The notes: a model not told the origin generated them from the sequence alone. Numbered from the stretch's first letter, positions 25,007 to 34,205 are shown. The stretch: 64,000 nucleotides of DNA from Neobacillus rhizosphaerae (GCF_937468385.1 NZ_CALBWS010000015.1:1-64000), one strand, 5' to 3'. Translations and numbers: made by a program.

Positions 25007-26329
25007 CTAAACTGATCCATTTTCTTTGTCTTCGATGTAGACATTTTGCACCAAACGAAATATTTCTAACACAAGGATATTTAAGCTTAACCAAACCCCG
25101 CCAAATACATATCCTGCTACGATATCACTAGGGTGTTGAACACCAAAAAAGATACGGCTAACTGCTATAAGCAGTAATAAAAGTAGGGCCCCTGCAACGG
25201 CTGCTGTATGAAATCGTACATGACGGGTGTATCGTATGAACACAAAAATAGCAAAGCCATAAATGACAAATACCATTAACGACTGTTCACTTGGAAATTT
25301 ATCGATCAATCGTTCTGCCGAAGTTTTATTAATAGCAGCCCAGCTATGAAAAATACTTCTTAAGCTTACTTCAAATAATTCTCCTCCTGAAACGATAAGC
25401 AGCCATGCCAATGTTTCAAGAACTTTGTTCCTACCCTTCCATAAGATCCATATTAATGTAAAAAAACATACGCAAAATAGAACTCTAGAGGTGCCCATAT
25501 AAAAGAAGGTCTGCATAAAAGTAGTCCAATGTTTATCAAAGGTTGCCGGAACAAAATAGGTAATTGTTTCATCAAATTCTTGAAATTCATTAGATAAAAA
25601 ACTTCGAATAATTTCAATCATTAGAACGCTAAGCACAAGTGTGATCACAGCAGTGCAGACAATAAATATCCCTGTTCGCTTCCTTGACCTAAATAATTTC
25701 ATCACACGGCTAATCGCTAAAATAGCTGTACCTTTAATTTGTTCTTTCTTCGTCCGGTACAGATAAACAACGACCAAAATGCACAAAACTATAATCACGC
25801 CAATTAACAGGTATTTTTTTATTGAGGTATGAAATTGATCCCATTTTGGCCCTAGAATTTTCCCGATGGAAATAAACGTGGAAACCCAGATAAATGCACC
25901 ACTATAGGCAAATAAAGCGTATGTACTAAACCTAAGTCTCGTAATCCCTGAAAAATAGCCAGTAAAATGTCTTATGCCAGGGATAAAGTAAGCAACAATA
26001 AGTAATTTATTCCCAAACTTACCAAACCATCTTGATGTACTTTCTATTCGTTCTGGTCCCATGTGAAATCTCTTGCCATATTTTTCAAAAAAAACTGAAC
26101 CAAATTTTAAACCAAGCCAATAACTTATCGTCATGCCGACTAAACTCCCCATACCAGCTACCAAAATACTTGTGAACCATCCCAAGTGTCCTTGATAGAC
26201 AAGAAACCCTGCATAACTCATAATGAGTTCTCCCGGTAATGGCAGGGCAAGTAATTCAAGTGTTAGCGCGATAAATAACACTATGTATCCATACTGATCC
26301 ACATAAGATGTAATGTCCCCCACAGACAA
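25007..26329 (-). CDS. DedA-PAP2 fusion membrane protein with degenerate PAP2 active site
   Basis: 440 residues. Residues 1-190 are DedA-family: LALPLPGELIMSYAGFLV, then GKFGNKLLIVAYFIPGIRHF with the conserved PG-R, and an amphipathic re-entrant helix. DedA proteins move undecaprenyl phosphate or phospholipids across the membrane. Residues 215-425 are PAP2 superfamily with six helices, but its motifs are altered: motif C2 reads FPSEQS (345-350) in place of PSGH, motif C3 reads SRIFFGVQHPSD (391-402) with Gln at the catalytic His position, and C1 lacks K-x6-RP. Phosphatase activity is therefore unlikely. It could still bind lipid phosphates. It converges with mprF. Confidence 0.85.
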   Translation of the reverse strand: MSVGDITSYVDQYGYIVLFIALTLELLALPLPGELIMSYAGFLVYQGHLGWFTSILVAGMGSLVGMTISYWLGLKFGSVFFEKYGKRFHMGPERIESTSRWFGKFGNKLLIVAYFIPGIRHFTGYFSGITRLRFSTYALFAYSGAFIWVSTFISIGKILGPKWDQFHTSIKKYLLIGVIIVLCILVVVYLYRTKKEQIKGTAILAISRVMKLFRSRKRTGIFIVCTAVITLVLSVLMIEIIRSFLSNEFQEFDETITYFVPATFDKHWTTFMQTFFYMGTSRVLFCVCFFTLIWILWKGRNKVLETLAWLLIVSGGELFEVSLRSIFHSWAAINKTSAERLIDKFPSEQSLMVFVIYGFAIFVFIRYTRHVRFHTAAVAGALLLLLLIAVSRIFFGVQHPSDIVAGYVFGGVWLSLNILVLEIFRLVQNVYIEDKENGSV

Positions 26330-26630
26330 CCCTCACTTTTATCATTATATTAAAAGTATTTTCCAGCATTTGATTAACAATACTGATGTATTGCGATCAT
26401 TTCAACAATACTTTTCTTGACTTCATAAATGCTTTCGTCTTTATTCCTATTGATAAAAAAAATTCACCTATAAAATTGAATTTGTTTGTTCTAAGTTTCC
26501 AACCAGCAGAAAGGTGGCACTGGAGTGACAAATAATAAATTGCCTCCAAGTTTTTCAAAATATTCCTTTCAAAAATATTCAATATTAATTATGATAGGAG
26601 AAATGAAAAAAATTGAAGGGAAATGTAACC
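26330..26630. other. Gap between DedA-PAP2 and the Ktr channel gene
   Basis: About 300 A/T-rich bases. A minus-strand frame of 61 codons (26397-26582) has no ribosome site and no protein-like character. The last 40 bases contain AGGAG at 26596-26600. No riboswitch consensus (for example the c-di-AMP type seen before some K+ transporter genes) was recognised. Confidence 0.5.
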
Positions 26631-27995
26631 ATGTGGGATAAAGTACGAGCTTGGATGGAAAAACTGTCACCTGCCCAGGTTATTACAGGATATTATTTAC
26701 TTGCTGTAACAATATCAATTCTATTATTTTGCATCCCTGCTGTCCATAAACCCGGGGTCAAAGTGGCATTTATTGATACAGTCTTTACAGCTGTCAGTGT
26801 GGTTAGTGACACAGGTCTGACTGTATTTGATATATCGAATACATATAGCACATTTGGGTATTTTGTCATTATGATTGTATTGCAATTCGCGGGTATTGGC
26901 ATTATGGCCATTAGCACTTTTTTTTGGATGCTTTTGGGCCGAAAAATTGGATTACGTGAACGACGTCTCATAATGGTTGACAATAATCAGTTCGCATTAT
27001 CCGGACTCGTTGTACTAGTGAAAGAAATCATTAAGATGATTCTCCTTATTGAGCTTGTAGGGGGAGCCATTCTCGGGTTCCATTTCTTGAAATATTATCC
27101 GACCTGGAGTGATGCTTTTCTTCACGGCTTGTTTGCATCTGTTAGTGCGACAACAAATGCTGGAATGGATATAACCGGCCAGTCTCATGCTCCTTATGCT
27201 AGTGATTATTTTGTGCAACTGATAAATATCATACAAATTATTCTTGGCGCCATAGGGTTCCCGGTATTAATTGAAGTGAAGGCATATTTATTTAGGAAAA
27301 AGACGGAGCCTGTACACCCTTTCCGTTTTTCATTATTTACAAAGCTGGCGACGTCAACGTATGGAATTCTTCTCGTTTTAGGGACAATCCTTATTTTTCT
27401 AATTGAATTCAACCACTACTTTAAGGATATGACTTGGCATAAATCGTTCTTCTACGCCTTTTTCCAAGCAACAACGACGAGAAGTGCCGGGATCACAACA
27501 ATGGATATTAACGATTTTTCGATGCCGACCCTATTGGTTATGAGTATTTTTATGTTTATTGGTGGTTCTCCAAACTCTGTAGGCGGGGGAATCCGGACGA
27601 CAACATTTGCTCTAAATATGTTATTTGTTTTTCATTTTGCGAGAGGAAATCGTGAGATCAAAATCTTTAATCGTGAGCTTCATCCAGATGATATTTTGAA
27701 GTCATTGGCGATTACGTTTTTAGCCCTTGTCATGTGCTTTATTTCGGTTGTCGCTTTAAGCGTTTCTGATAAACAGCATCAGCTTATTGCTATTTTTTTT
27801 GAGGTTTGCTCTGCCTTCGGTACAGTAGGCATGTCTACTGGGATTACCCCGGATCTCAGTATTTTTGGGAAAAGCATTCTGATGATTTTGATGTTCATTG
27901 GAAGAATCGGTTTAACTTCCTTCTTATTTATTATTGGTGGCAATAAAAAGAAATCAAAATATAATTATCCAAAAGAAAGAGTGATTACAGGTTAA
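26631..27995 (+). CDS. K+ transporter channel subunit, TrkH/KtrB/KtrD family
   Basis: About 454 residues with eight membrane helices and four P-loops in the M1-P-M2 pattern. The four filter loops carry their Gly residues: VVSDTGLTV, SATTNAGMDI, TTTRSAGITT and SAFGTVGMS. SPNSVGGGIRTTTFALNML and the C-terminal GRIGLTSFLFIIGG are typical of KtrB/KtrD. It must work with a cytosolic KtrA/KtrC ring, which is not encoded nearby; KtrD-type genes are often alone in Bacillus. TTG at 26613 is an alternative start; ATG 26631 fits the family N-terminus (LSPAQVITGYYLL). The K+ or Na+ dependence is not readable. Confidence 0.92.
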   Translation: MWDKVRAWMEKLSPAQVITGYYLLAVTISILLFCIPAVHKPGVKVAFIDTVFTAVSVVSDTGLTVFDISNTYSTFGYFVIMIVLQFAGIGIMAISTFFWMLLGRKIGLRERRLIMVDNNQFALSGLVVLVKEIIKMILLIELVGGAILGFHFLKYYPTWSDAFLHGLFASVSATTNAGMDITGQSHAPYASDYFVQLINIIQIILGAIGFPVLIEVKAYLFRKKTEPVHPFRFSLFTKLATSTYGILLVLGTILIFLIEFNHYFKDMTWHKSFFYAFFQATTTRSAGITTMDINDFSMPTLLVMSIFMFIGGSPNSVGGGIRTTTFALNMLFVFHFARGNREIKIFNRELHPDDILKSLAITFLALVMCFISVVALSVSDKQHQLIAIFFEVCSAFGTVGMSTGITPDLSIFGKSILMILMFIGRIGLTSFLFIIGGNKKKSKYNYPKERVITG

Positions 27996-28002
27996 TGAGA
28001 AA

Positions 28003-28118
28003 AGCTGAAGCGCCTAGCCAAAGGGATACAAGAATAGGACGAGGCAGTGAGAGGTTGCTTTTTAACCTCCTTGCCGGATTGGCATATGACCTCGATCCCC
28101 CTGGCGCTGGAGCTAGAC
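28003..28118. repeat. Structured repeat-like element with imperfect terminal inverted repeats
   Basis: AGCTGAAGCGCC (28003-28014) and GGCGCTGGAGCT (28103-28114) are inverted with two mismatches. Inside, GAGGTT (28051-28056) pairs with AACCTC (28064-28069). The end sequences resemble intergenic repeats that recur in Bacillus chromosomes, with AGCTCCAGCGCC-like ends. It follows the Ktr gene by 8 bases. No coding frame runs through it. Confidence 0.6.
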
Positions 28119-28180
28119 AGTTATCAAAATTCAGCGATATAATTTCTGATTTTCGAAAAAACTAGGGGAGTGAAGATAGT

Positions 28181-28819
28181 TTGGAACACAGCGAAAAATT
28201 TAAGCTTGCTGTTGAAACCGAAGAAGAATTACGTTCAATCATGGGTTTTCCAAGTGAATTAGTAAAAAATAAGGTAATCACCTATTTAGACCATTATTGT
28301 TCTGATTTTATTTCAAAGTCTCCATTTTTAGTTATTTCCACTTCTGATAGTTCGGGTTTTTGTGATGTCTCTCCACGGGGGGATTCGCCTGGCTTTGTCC
28401 TTGTGTTAGATGAAAAACGATTAATGATTCCCGAAAGGACCGGAAATAAAAGAATGGACTCTATGCGTAATATATTATCGAATCCAAGAGTTGGTCTTGT
28501 TTTCTTCATTCCTGGACTTGGGGAAACTCTTAGAATTAACGGGAAAGCCACGTTGGTAAAAGATGATGAACTTCTAGAGCAAATGGCTGTTAATGGACGA
28601 AAGCCTCTCTTAGGGATAGGTGTTGAAGTAGAGGAATGTTTCATCCACTGTGCGAAAGCCTTTAAACGCTCAGGATTATGGGAACCAAGCTCTTGGATTA
28701 ATCAAGATACATTACCATCTGCTGCCAAGATTCTATTTGAACACGCTAAGCTCCCTAATACCAGTGCTGAGACAATTGCGGAAAGACTTCAAGAAAGTTA
28801 TACTCAACGACTGTACTAA
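28181..28819 (+). CDS. Pyridoxamine 5'-phosphate oxidase-family (flavin split-barrel) protein
   Basis: 212 residues. The split-barrel core includes PFLVISTSDSSGFCDVSPRG, FVLVLDEKRLMIPERTGNKR, NILSNPRVGLVFFIPG and LRINGKATLV. The N-SPRGD and DR/ERTGNKRMDS motif is typical of the MSMEG_1061 subgroup of PPOX-fold proteins that bind flavin or F420-like cofactors. The C-terminal region has ECFIHCAKAFKRSGLW. Biochemical role unknown, probably reduction or detoxification of a small molecule. It starts at TTG 28181, with GGGGAGTGAAGATAG ahead. Confidence 0.85.
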   Translation: MEHSEKFKLAVETEEELRSIMGFPSELVKNKVITYLDHYCSDFISKSPFLVISTSDSSGFCDVSPRGDSPGFVLVLDEKRLMIPERTGNKRMDSMRNILSNPRVGLVFFIPGLGETLRINGKATLVKDDELLEQMAVNGRKPLLGIGVEVEECFIHCAKAFKRSGLWEPSSWINQDTLPSAAKILFEHAKLPNTSAETIAERLQESYTQRLY

Positions 28820-28880
28820 CGGACATTCTTTTAGGTTTAGTTTATAATTTAATCGACATTATCGTGAGAGGATTTTTGCC

Positions 28881-29402
28881 ATGCATATAAGTGAATTAGA
28901 TTCTTGGGTAGCAAAACTAGGACTTGTTCCGCATCCAGAAGGCGGCTATTACAAAAGCACCTATTCATCTGGGGAACAAATTTCTGACAAAGAGTTAAGT
29001 GTAACTTTCGAAGGTCAACGCAAACTTTATACGAGTATTTACTTTTTATTAACGTCTAATAATATTTCCCACTTTCATCGTCTGAAATCTGAAGAATTAT
29101 GGTATTACCATGCTGGAAGTCCATTAACCGTTCATGTCATTCATGAAAATGGAGAATATGAGGAAATGAAATTAGGTATGAATGTAGAAGAGGGCGAAGT
29201 ACCTCAAGCTTTGGTTCCTAAAAATTCAATCTTTGGTTCCTCCGTGCTGGAAAAAGATACATGCTCACTAGTTGGCTGCATGGTTTCTCCTGGTTTTGAA
29301 TTCCAAGACTTTGAATTATTTACCCAAGACGATCTTTTACAAAAGTATCCGCAACACAAGGACATCATTCTGAAGATGGCCTACAAGGAACTTCCTAAAT
29401 AG
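28881..29402 (+). CDS. Cupin_5/DUF985-family protein
   Basis: 173 residues. LVPHPEGGYYKSTYSS is the signature start of DUF985 (Cupin_5). The two cupin motifs are HFHRLKSEELWYYHAGSPL (with His, Glu, Tyr/His metal ligands) and LVPKNSIFGSSVLEKDTCSL followed by VSPGFEFQDFEL. It probably forms a single metal-binding beta barrel. Reported relatives are sugar or small-molecule epimerase-like proteins, but there is no specific evidence here. GTGAGAGGATTTTTGCC precedes the ATG. It could be cotranscribed with the PPOX-fold gene 61 bases upstream. Confidence 0.85.
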   Translation: MHISELDSWVAKLGLVPHPEGGYYKSTYSSGEQISDKELSVTFEGQRKLYTSIYFLLTSNNISHFHRLKSEELWYYHAGSPLTVHVIHENGEYEEMKLGMNVEEGEVPQALVPKNSIFGSSVLEKDTCSLVGCMVSPGFEFQDFELFTQDDLLQKYPQHKDIILKMAYKELPK

Positions 29403-29432
29403 AGTAGGAATTATTGCTCCCCTTTTAAATTC

Positions 29433-29504
29433 AATCAAACGTTTGATTAATCCCCAAAAATCCTATATACCAAGGCTTTCGTCGATTCAATCAAACGTTT
29501 GATT
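29433..29504. repeat. Two copies of a 16-bp perfect palindrome
   Basis: AATCAAACGTTTGATT lies at 29433-29448 and 29489-29504. The identity extends to 21 bases (ATTCAATC... to ...GATTA). The spacing is 56 bp. The second copy is followed by GTTTTTT. They sit between the convergent cupin and HemY genes. The shape is that of a TetR-type operator, but neither copy faces a gene start, so termination is an alternative. Confidence 0.75.
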
Positions 29505-29588
29505 AGTTTTTTCCGGTTTAAATTTAACTAAACCACTTCCATTCTAAAATGAACTATACCTTACCCCTGTTAAAATCTTCCTTCAAGA

Positions 29589-30995
29589 TTATCGCAAAAA
29601 TTCCAGAACTTTTTTTACAGCTGATTCTCCTTGATCAATACAGTCCGGAATACCTACACCCTCATAGGAGCCTCCGGCAAGGAATACCCCAGGCAATTCC
29701 TTAGCGAGGGATTCTTTTACGTTTTTCATCCGCTCAATATGACCGACATTATATTGGGGCATTGCCTGTTTCCATCTTGTGATAATATGAAACAATGGCT
29801 TATCAGTAATGTTCATTGTTTTATTCAAGTCCCTTAATGCAATCGAAATAATTTCCTCATCAGATAAATCGACCGCAGCTTGATCATTCGGTTTTCCAAC
29901 ATAACAGCGTAATAATGCCATTTCCTTTGGTGTCGTACCTGGCCATTTTTTATGAGTCCATGTACAGGCTGTAATTCTAAAATCACTATTCCTAGACACT
30001 AAAAATCCTGTTCCTTCGATATCCTGTTTGATTGCGGACTTAGGGAACGCCATCGCCACGTTCGCTACTGAATAGGACGGCATATCATCAAACGTGCTCA
30101 TGAACGGATAATCAGAAAGCATCTTTTGGGCATGGAAATGTTCCGTTGCAATGACCACGCTATCAGCCTGTTCGACCGTTCCATTTGCTAGTGTAATATG
30201 ATAGTGATTCTCCTCTTTTACTATTTTATCAACAGGTGTTCCTTTGATAGCAGTACCGTCTTCCATTTGTCTTACCACTTCATCAACCAAAGATTCAAGA
30301 CCGGTTGATAAGGAAATAAACATTCCTTTTCTTGAAGGTTCCTTTTTCGCTGCTTTAGGTGGGGCCGGCATTGTTTTTTTCAATCCAAGTACAAGACTTC
30401 GATGTTTTTGCTCCATATGATAGAACATAGGAAACAATGACATTAAGCTTAACCGGTCGATGTCCCCTGCATAAATTCCTGATAGCAGCGGATCAATTAG
30501 GTTATCGACTATTTCATCTCCCAGCCTTCTTCTAAAAAACTCACCAAGGGATTGATCGGCCTTTTCTTTTCCTCTTGGTAAAATAAAATCACCTGCAGCT
30601 CTTAGTTTTCCAAGTGGAGAAAAGAGACCTGAAAGTGCAAAAGGAGTAACTTGGGTCGGAATCCCCATGAAAGCCCCCTCAGGCATGGAATGGATCTTAC
30701 CCCTTGCATAAATATAAGATTTTCCTGCTGTATTCGACACAACTTTATCTTCTAGTCCTACTTCTTTAATTAATTTTAGTGCACTTGCTTTCCGTGCGAG
30801 AATGGAATCGGGGCCTTTTTCAACAATAAAGCCGTCTTTTTTCACTGTGTTAATCACACCGCCAAAACGGTTACTTGCTTCAAACAGCTTTACTTCTAGT
30901 GGTAAAGCCTTCTCTTTTATTTCTTTTTGAAGATAATACGCGGTTGCTAAACCGGTAATTCCTCCACCAATAATGACAACTTTCTTTTTCTCCAT
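29589..30995 (-). CDS. hemY: Coproporphyrinogen/protoporphyrinogen oxidase (HemY/CgoX type)
   Basis: About 468 residues. The FAD-binding Rossmann motif VVIIGGGITGLATAYYLQKE begins at residue 4, followed by FEASNRFGGVINT and KDGFIVEKGPDSILA. The C-terminal FLAGGSYEGVGIPDCIDQGE is the second FAD motif of Bacillus HemY/CgoX. The enzyme oxidises coproporphyrinogen III in the Gram-positive haem pathway. ATG 30995 (MEKKKVV) is preferred over TTG 31013. In Bacillus hemY normally follows hemE-hemH; here it stands alone, so it may be a second copy. Confidence 0.9.
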   Translation of the reverse strand: MEKKKVVIIGGGITGLATAYYLQKEIKEKALPLEVKLFEASNRFGGVINTVKKDGFIVEKGPDSILARKASALKLIKEVGLEDKVVSNTAGKSYIYARGKIHSMPEGAFMGIPTQVTPFALSGLFSPLGKLRAAGDFILPRGKEKADQSLGEFFRRRLGDEIVDNLIDPLLSGIYAGDIDRLSLMSLFPMFYHMEQKHRSLVLGLKKTMPAPPKAAKKEPSRKGMFISLSTGLESLVDEVVRQMEDGTAIKGTPVDKIVKEENHYHITLANGTVEQADSVVIATEHFHAQKMLSDYPFMSTFDDMPSYSVANVAMAFPKSAIKQDIEGTGFLVSRNSDFRITACTWTHKKWPGTTPKEMALLRCYVGKPNDQAAVDLSDEEIISIALRDLNKTMNITDKPLFHIITRWKQAMPQYNVGHIERMKNVKESLAKELPGVFLAGGSYEGVGIPDCIDQGESAVKKVLEFLR

Positions 30996-31266
30996 CTCAG
31001 TCACCAGCTCCAAGCAAATTATTTTATTAAGCCAACTCTTAGTTGAACGGAAAGTTTGTTACCATTTTCACAATCAATCTGTATTTATAGGAGAAAGTAC
31101 TCACTTTCTCCCCAATCCTCATTTTATACTATTATATTAAGAAAAAATGAATATTTAAAACTTGTAATAAAAAGTTCACTTAATTTGTTGGGGGCAGTTA
31201 CGTCATGAAAGATTTTTTCCTATTTCATCTCAGGTATCCCCACTTTTTTTCAAATCAGTTATGGGG

Positions 31267-32142
31267 TTACTCCTGCAAATAGTGGTGAATTAATTGGTCC
31301 AACAATTGATCTAGTGATGTAAACTGGTACCCTAATGACTGCGCACGATGAATATCGACTGACCACGATCCAGGCAAATTATAAGGAGACGGGTCTCCAT
31401 CTACATGAAAGATTGCCTTTGTTTCAGATAAATCCTCGATTAACACCACTAATTCGCTTAAACTAATATCTTCTTTTGAGCCTGGATTAATAGCTCCCTG
31501 ATAATCGGACTTTGCCATACTAAATAAAAACTTTGCTGCCTCTTCTGAATCGATAAAGCTATATCGTAAGTCAGGATTTTCAATGAACATAGCTTTCTCT
31601 TCTTTTACATGCTCAACGTGGAATTTCAACCGATTGGTATAATCATCTTTTCCAACAATGATTGGGAAGCGGACGGCCACAACTGGAACTTTTGCATTTT
31701 GAAAAAGAATCGCTTCAGCTGCTCGCTTTGCTTCCTGGTATCCAACATAGCCTGAGTACTCTTTTCTATTTTTTAACGTTGGCTGATACTCAAGTGCATC
31801 AAAGTTTTCTTCCTTATGATTTGTTCCAAAATCGTAGACGGCCTGACTGGAAGTAAACACGTATTTTTTAATTTTTCCAGCTAATGCCTTCAGCGTATCT
31901 AAAGCTTCTTGAGACGAATAGCATGTTTGATCAAAGACAACATCCCACTTCTTATCTCTAAACGCTTGTTGTAAAGAATCAGCATCTTCGCGACTGATTT
32001 TCAATCTTGATACATGATCACCGAAGGAATCGGAGGTCATTCCCCTCGTAGCGATTGTCACTTCAATCCCTTCCTCTAATAATAATTGGACTAACCTTTT
32101 TCCAACAAATTGTGTTCCACCTAGTATTAATGCAGATTTCAT
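31267..32142 (-). CDS. NAD-dependent epimerase/dehydratase-family (extended SDR) protein
   Basis: 291 residues. It starts with the Rossmann motif ALILGGTQFVGKRLVQLLLE (GxxxFxGxx). VFTSSQAVYDFG holds the catalytic Ser region and YVGYQEAKRAAEA the Y-x-x-x-K pair. The C-terminal half contains VRFPIIVGKDDYTNRL and the LRYSFIDSEEAAKFL substrate region. These features fit extended SDRs acting on nucleotide sugars or isoprenoid alcohols; the substrate is not known. AAGGGGGTAACGTTTC precedes the ATG. Confidence 0.85.
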   Translation of the reverse strand: MKSALILGGTQFVGKRLVQLLLEEGIEVTIATRGMTSDSFGDHVSRLKISREDADSLQQAFRDKKWDVVFDQTCYSSQEALDTLKALAGKIKKYVFTSSQAVYDFGTNHKEENFDALEYQPTLKNRKEYSGYVGYQEAKRAAEAILFQNAKVPVVAVRFPIIVGKDDYTNRLKFHVEHVKEEKAMFIENPDLRYSFIDSEEAAKFLFSMAKSDYQGAINPGSKEDISLSELVVLIEDLSETKAIFHVDGDPSPYNLPGSWSVDIHRAQSLGYQFTSLDQLLDQLIHHYLQE

Positions 32143-32460
32143 GAAACGTTACCCCCTTCTACTACCTATGTATTCCGGTCACTTAGGTTCTTGCATTGTT
32201 ATTGAATCAGAGACTCTTATTAGTGCAATTAAAAACAGTATAAAATTAAATGTAATAATATTCAAAATTATTTCACACTGTTTTTTCAAGAATCTCCAGT
32301 GCAGGAGTAAAATCATTCATTTAAAGGCTATTTTCGTTAAAACTGTTGCTTTTCTTATAAATTTGCCTAATTTCTTTAATTAAGATGGTAATTTTTTTCG
32401 CTTCATGATTTTAAAGGCGAATTCCACCAATTTTTCTCTAAAAGGTTTTGCTATATTCAG

Positions 32461-32586
32461 CTTATCCACGATTTTAAATGGTTTATCAGCGAATAGGTTT
32501 CATTTATCAGCGACTTTTATGGTTTTATCAGCGAATAGGTTACCTTTATCAGCGACTTTTAATGATATATCAGCGAGTTGAAGGGT
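32461..32586. repeat. Six-unit array with exact 21-bp period, core TTATCAGCGA
   Basis: Units begin at 32461, 32482, 32503, 32524, 32545 and 32566. The step is exactly 21 bp throughout. Two unit types alternate: TTTATCAGCGAATAGG and TTTATCAGCGACTTTT. It lies in the 760-base gap between the epimerase and fabF genes. The core matches the array at 7017-7170. Confidence 0.85.
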
Positions 32587-32728
32587 AATGGGCAAATCGT
32601 CCTTTCGTTTCAATAAAAGTAACAATTTTTAGAAAAAGAGCCTTTTTAAAAGAGAATAGCTATAATGACTGACCCATTCTGGCGGTTTCCAGTTGATAAA
32701 CCCGTGAGTAACGGATGCGACTAAACTA

Positions 32729-32830
32729 TCCCAGCATACACACATTCCTTAAATAGTCTACCTTTGTTCCATCTACAACCAAATCTGCTGCTTCGTGTGG
32801 TTGATGTTTCTCTACAAATTCCACTAATGT
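32729..32830 (-). pseudogene. Possible gene remnant, 34 codons
   Basis: Between stop codons at 32831-32833 and 32726-32728 the minus strand reads TLVEFVEKHQPHEAADLVVD then GTKVDYLRNVCMLG. It has protein-like amphipathic composition but no start or ribosome site. The AADLVVDGT end resembles the C-terminus of small nucleoside or sugar kinases, but this is too short to assign. The rest of the 32143-32904 gap, outside the 21-bp array, shows nothing I can support. Confidence 0.3.
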
Positions 32831-32904
32831 CTAAATTGTCATTAACCTTTTTAATATTCCAATCATATTCACTGTTTTACCATTGTTATCTAGGATTCTT
32901 TTAC

Positions 32905-34140
32905 TTAGAGAAATTTTTTAAAAACAATGACGGCATTGTGGCCGCCGAAGCCAAAAGAATTGGATAAGCCAATTTGTAGTTTTGCCTCACGCGCAGTATT
33001 GGGAACATAATCTAAATCGCATGAAGGATCCGGTTGTTCTTGATTGATTGTTGGCGGAATGATTCCTGCTTCGATGCTTTTTATTAAGGCTATTGCTTCG
33101 ACTCCACCCGCTGCACCTAACATATGGCCGGTCATCGACTTGTTTGCTGTAATCGGAACTTGATTGGCTTCAGTTCCAAACAGCCTCTTAATTGCTTCTG
33201 TTTCGGAACGATCACCTACTTCCGTACTTGTTGCATGCGCGCTAATAACATCAATCTCATTTGGAGAAAGGGCGGCATCACGTAACGCAGTTTTCATCGC
33301 TAGATACGCCCCTTTTCCTTCTGGATGTGAGGCTACCATATGATAGGCATCGGAACTAGCACCATACCCAATTACTTCTGCAAAAATCGGTGCATTCCTC
33401 GCTACTGCATGCGATAACGATTCTAAAATTAAGATACCAGCACCTTCTGCCATGACAAATCCATCGCGATTCGCATCAAATGGCCGGCTCGATCTTGCAG
33501 GTTCGTCATTCCTCGTGGATAAAGCAGTCGCATTCTCAAAACTAGCTAACGATAACTCCGTGATTGCCGATTCGGCCCCACCGGCAAACATGACATCTGC
33601 TCCGCCATAGCGGATCAAGCGAAACGCTTCGCCAATTGCGGTATTTCCGATGGAACAAGCTGTTACAGGTGACATGCTAGGTCCCATTGCCTGATATTTT
33701 ATGCTAATTTGTGCTGCAGCCATATTAGAGATGATTGCGGGCACCAACATTGGGCTGACTTTTCTTGGTCCTCTTGCACGCAACGAATCCATATTATTGA
33801 TTAAGGTTTCAATCCCGCCTATTCCTGAGCCAACATAGACACCAAATCGTTCTGAATCAATCGTCTGGTGGTCTAGCCCCGATTGATTCCATGCTTGTTC
33901 TGCTGCAGCTATCGCAAAATGACAAAATGGGTCTAATCTTCTCGCCTCCTTACGACCTAATAAGGTATTGGCGTCAAAATTCTTCACAAGCCCTGCAATT
34001 TTCGTTTTATGCTGTGTCGTATCAAATCTATCAATGGTAGAAATGCCGGATTTTCCTTCGATTAAATTCCCCCAGAATGTTGCAACATCATTGCCGAGTG
34101 GTGAAATAACGCCCATTCCTGTAATGACTACTCTCTCCAT
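32905..34140 (-). CDS. fabF: Beta-ketoacyl-ACP synthase II (FabF-type)
   Basis: 411 residues. The catalytic triad of condensing enzymes is complete: Cys162 in VTACSIGNTAIGEA, His302 in SAHATSTEVGD and His339 in NKSMTGHMLGAAGG, with Lys334. The C-terminal SNSFGFGGHNAVIVFKK is also conserved. It elongates acyl-ACP with malonyl-ACP. The usual nucleophile segment in housekeeping FabF is TACATGTNAIG; here it is TACSIGNTAIG. It stands alone without fabH, so it is likely a paralogue rather than the main fabHF copy. It diverges from an MmyB-like regulator. Confidence 0.9.
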   Translation of the reverse strand: MERVVITGMGVISPLGNDVATFWGNLIEGKSGISTIDRFDTTQHKTKIAGLVKNFDANTLLGRKEARRLDPFCHFAIAAAEQAWNQSGLDHQTIDSERFGVYVGSGIGGIETLINNMDSLRARGPRKVSPMLVPAIISNMAAAQISIKYQAMGPSMSPVTACSIGNTAIGEAFRLIRYGGADVMFAGGAESAITELSLASFENATALSTRNDEPARSSRPFDANRDGFVMAEGAGILILESLSHAVARNAPIFAEVIGYGASSDAYHMVASHPEGKGAYLAMKTALRDAALSPNEIDVISAHATSTEVGDRSETEAIKRLFGTEANQVPITANKSMTGHMLGAAGGVEAIALIKSIEAGIIPPTINQEQPDPSCDLDYVPNTAREAKLQIGLSNSFGFGGHNAVIVFKKFL

Positions 34141-34205
34141 CCTCTCTTCCTCCTTTACCGTGTTACTCCTATTTTACTTCATAGTTATCCTATTACAAGT
34201 TATGG

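Noticed and set aside
26397-26582. Minus-strand 61-codon frame in the Ktr upstream gap
   Set aside because: No ribosome site and no protein-like conservation pattern; it also occupies the Ktr promoter region.
32764-32967. Plus-strand frame overlapping the fabF 3' end
   Set aside because: It runs opposite the true fabF end and has no ribosome site.
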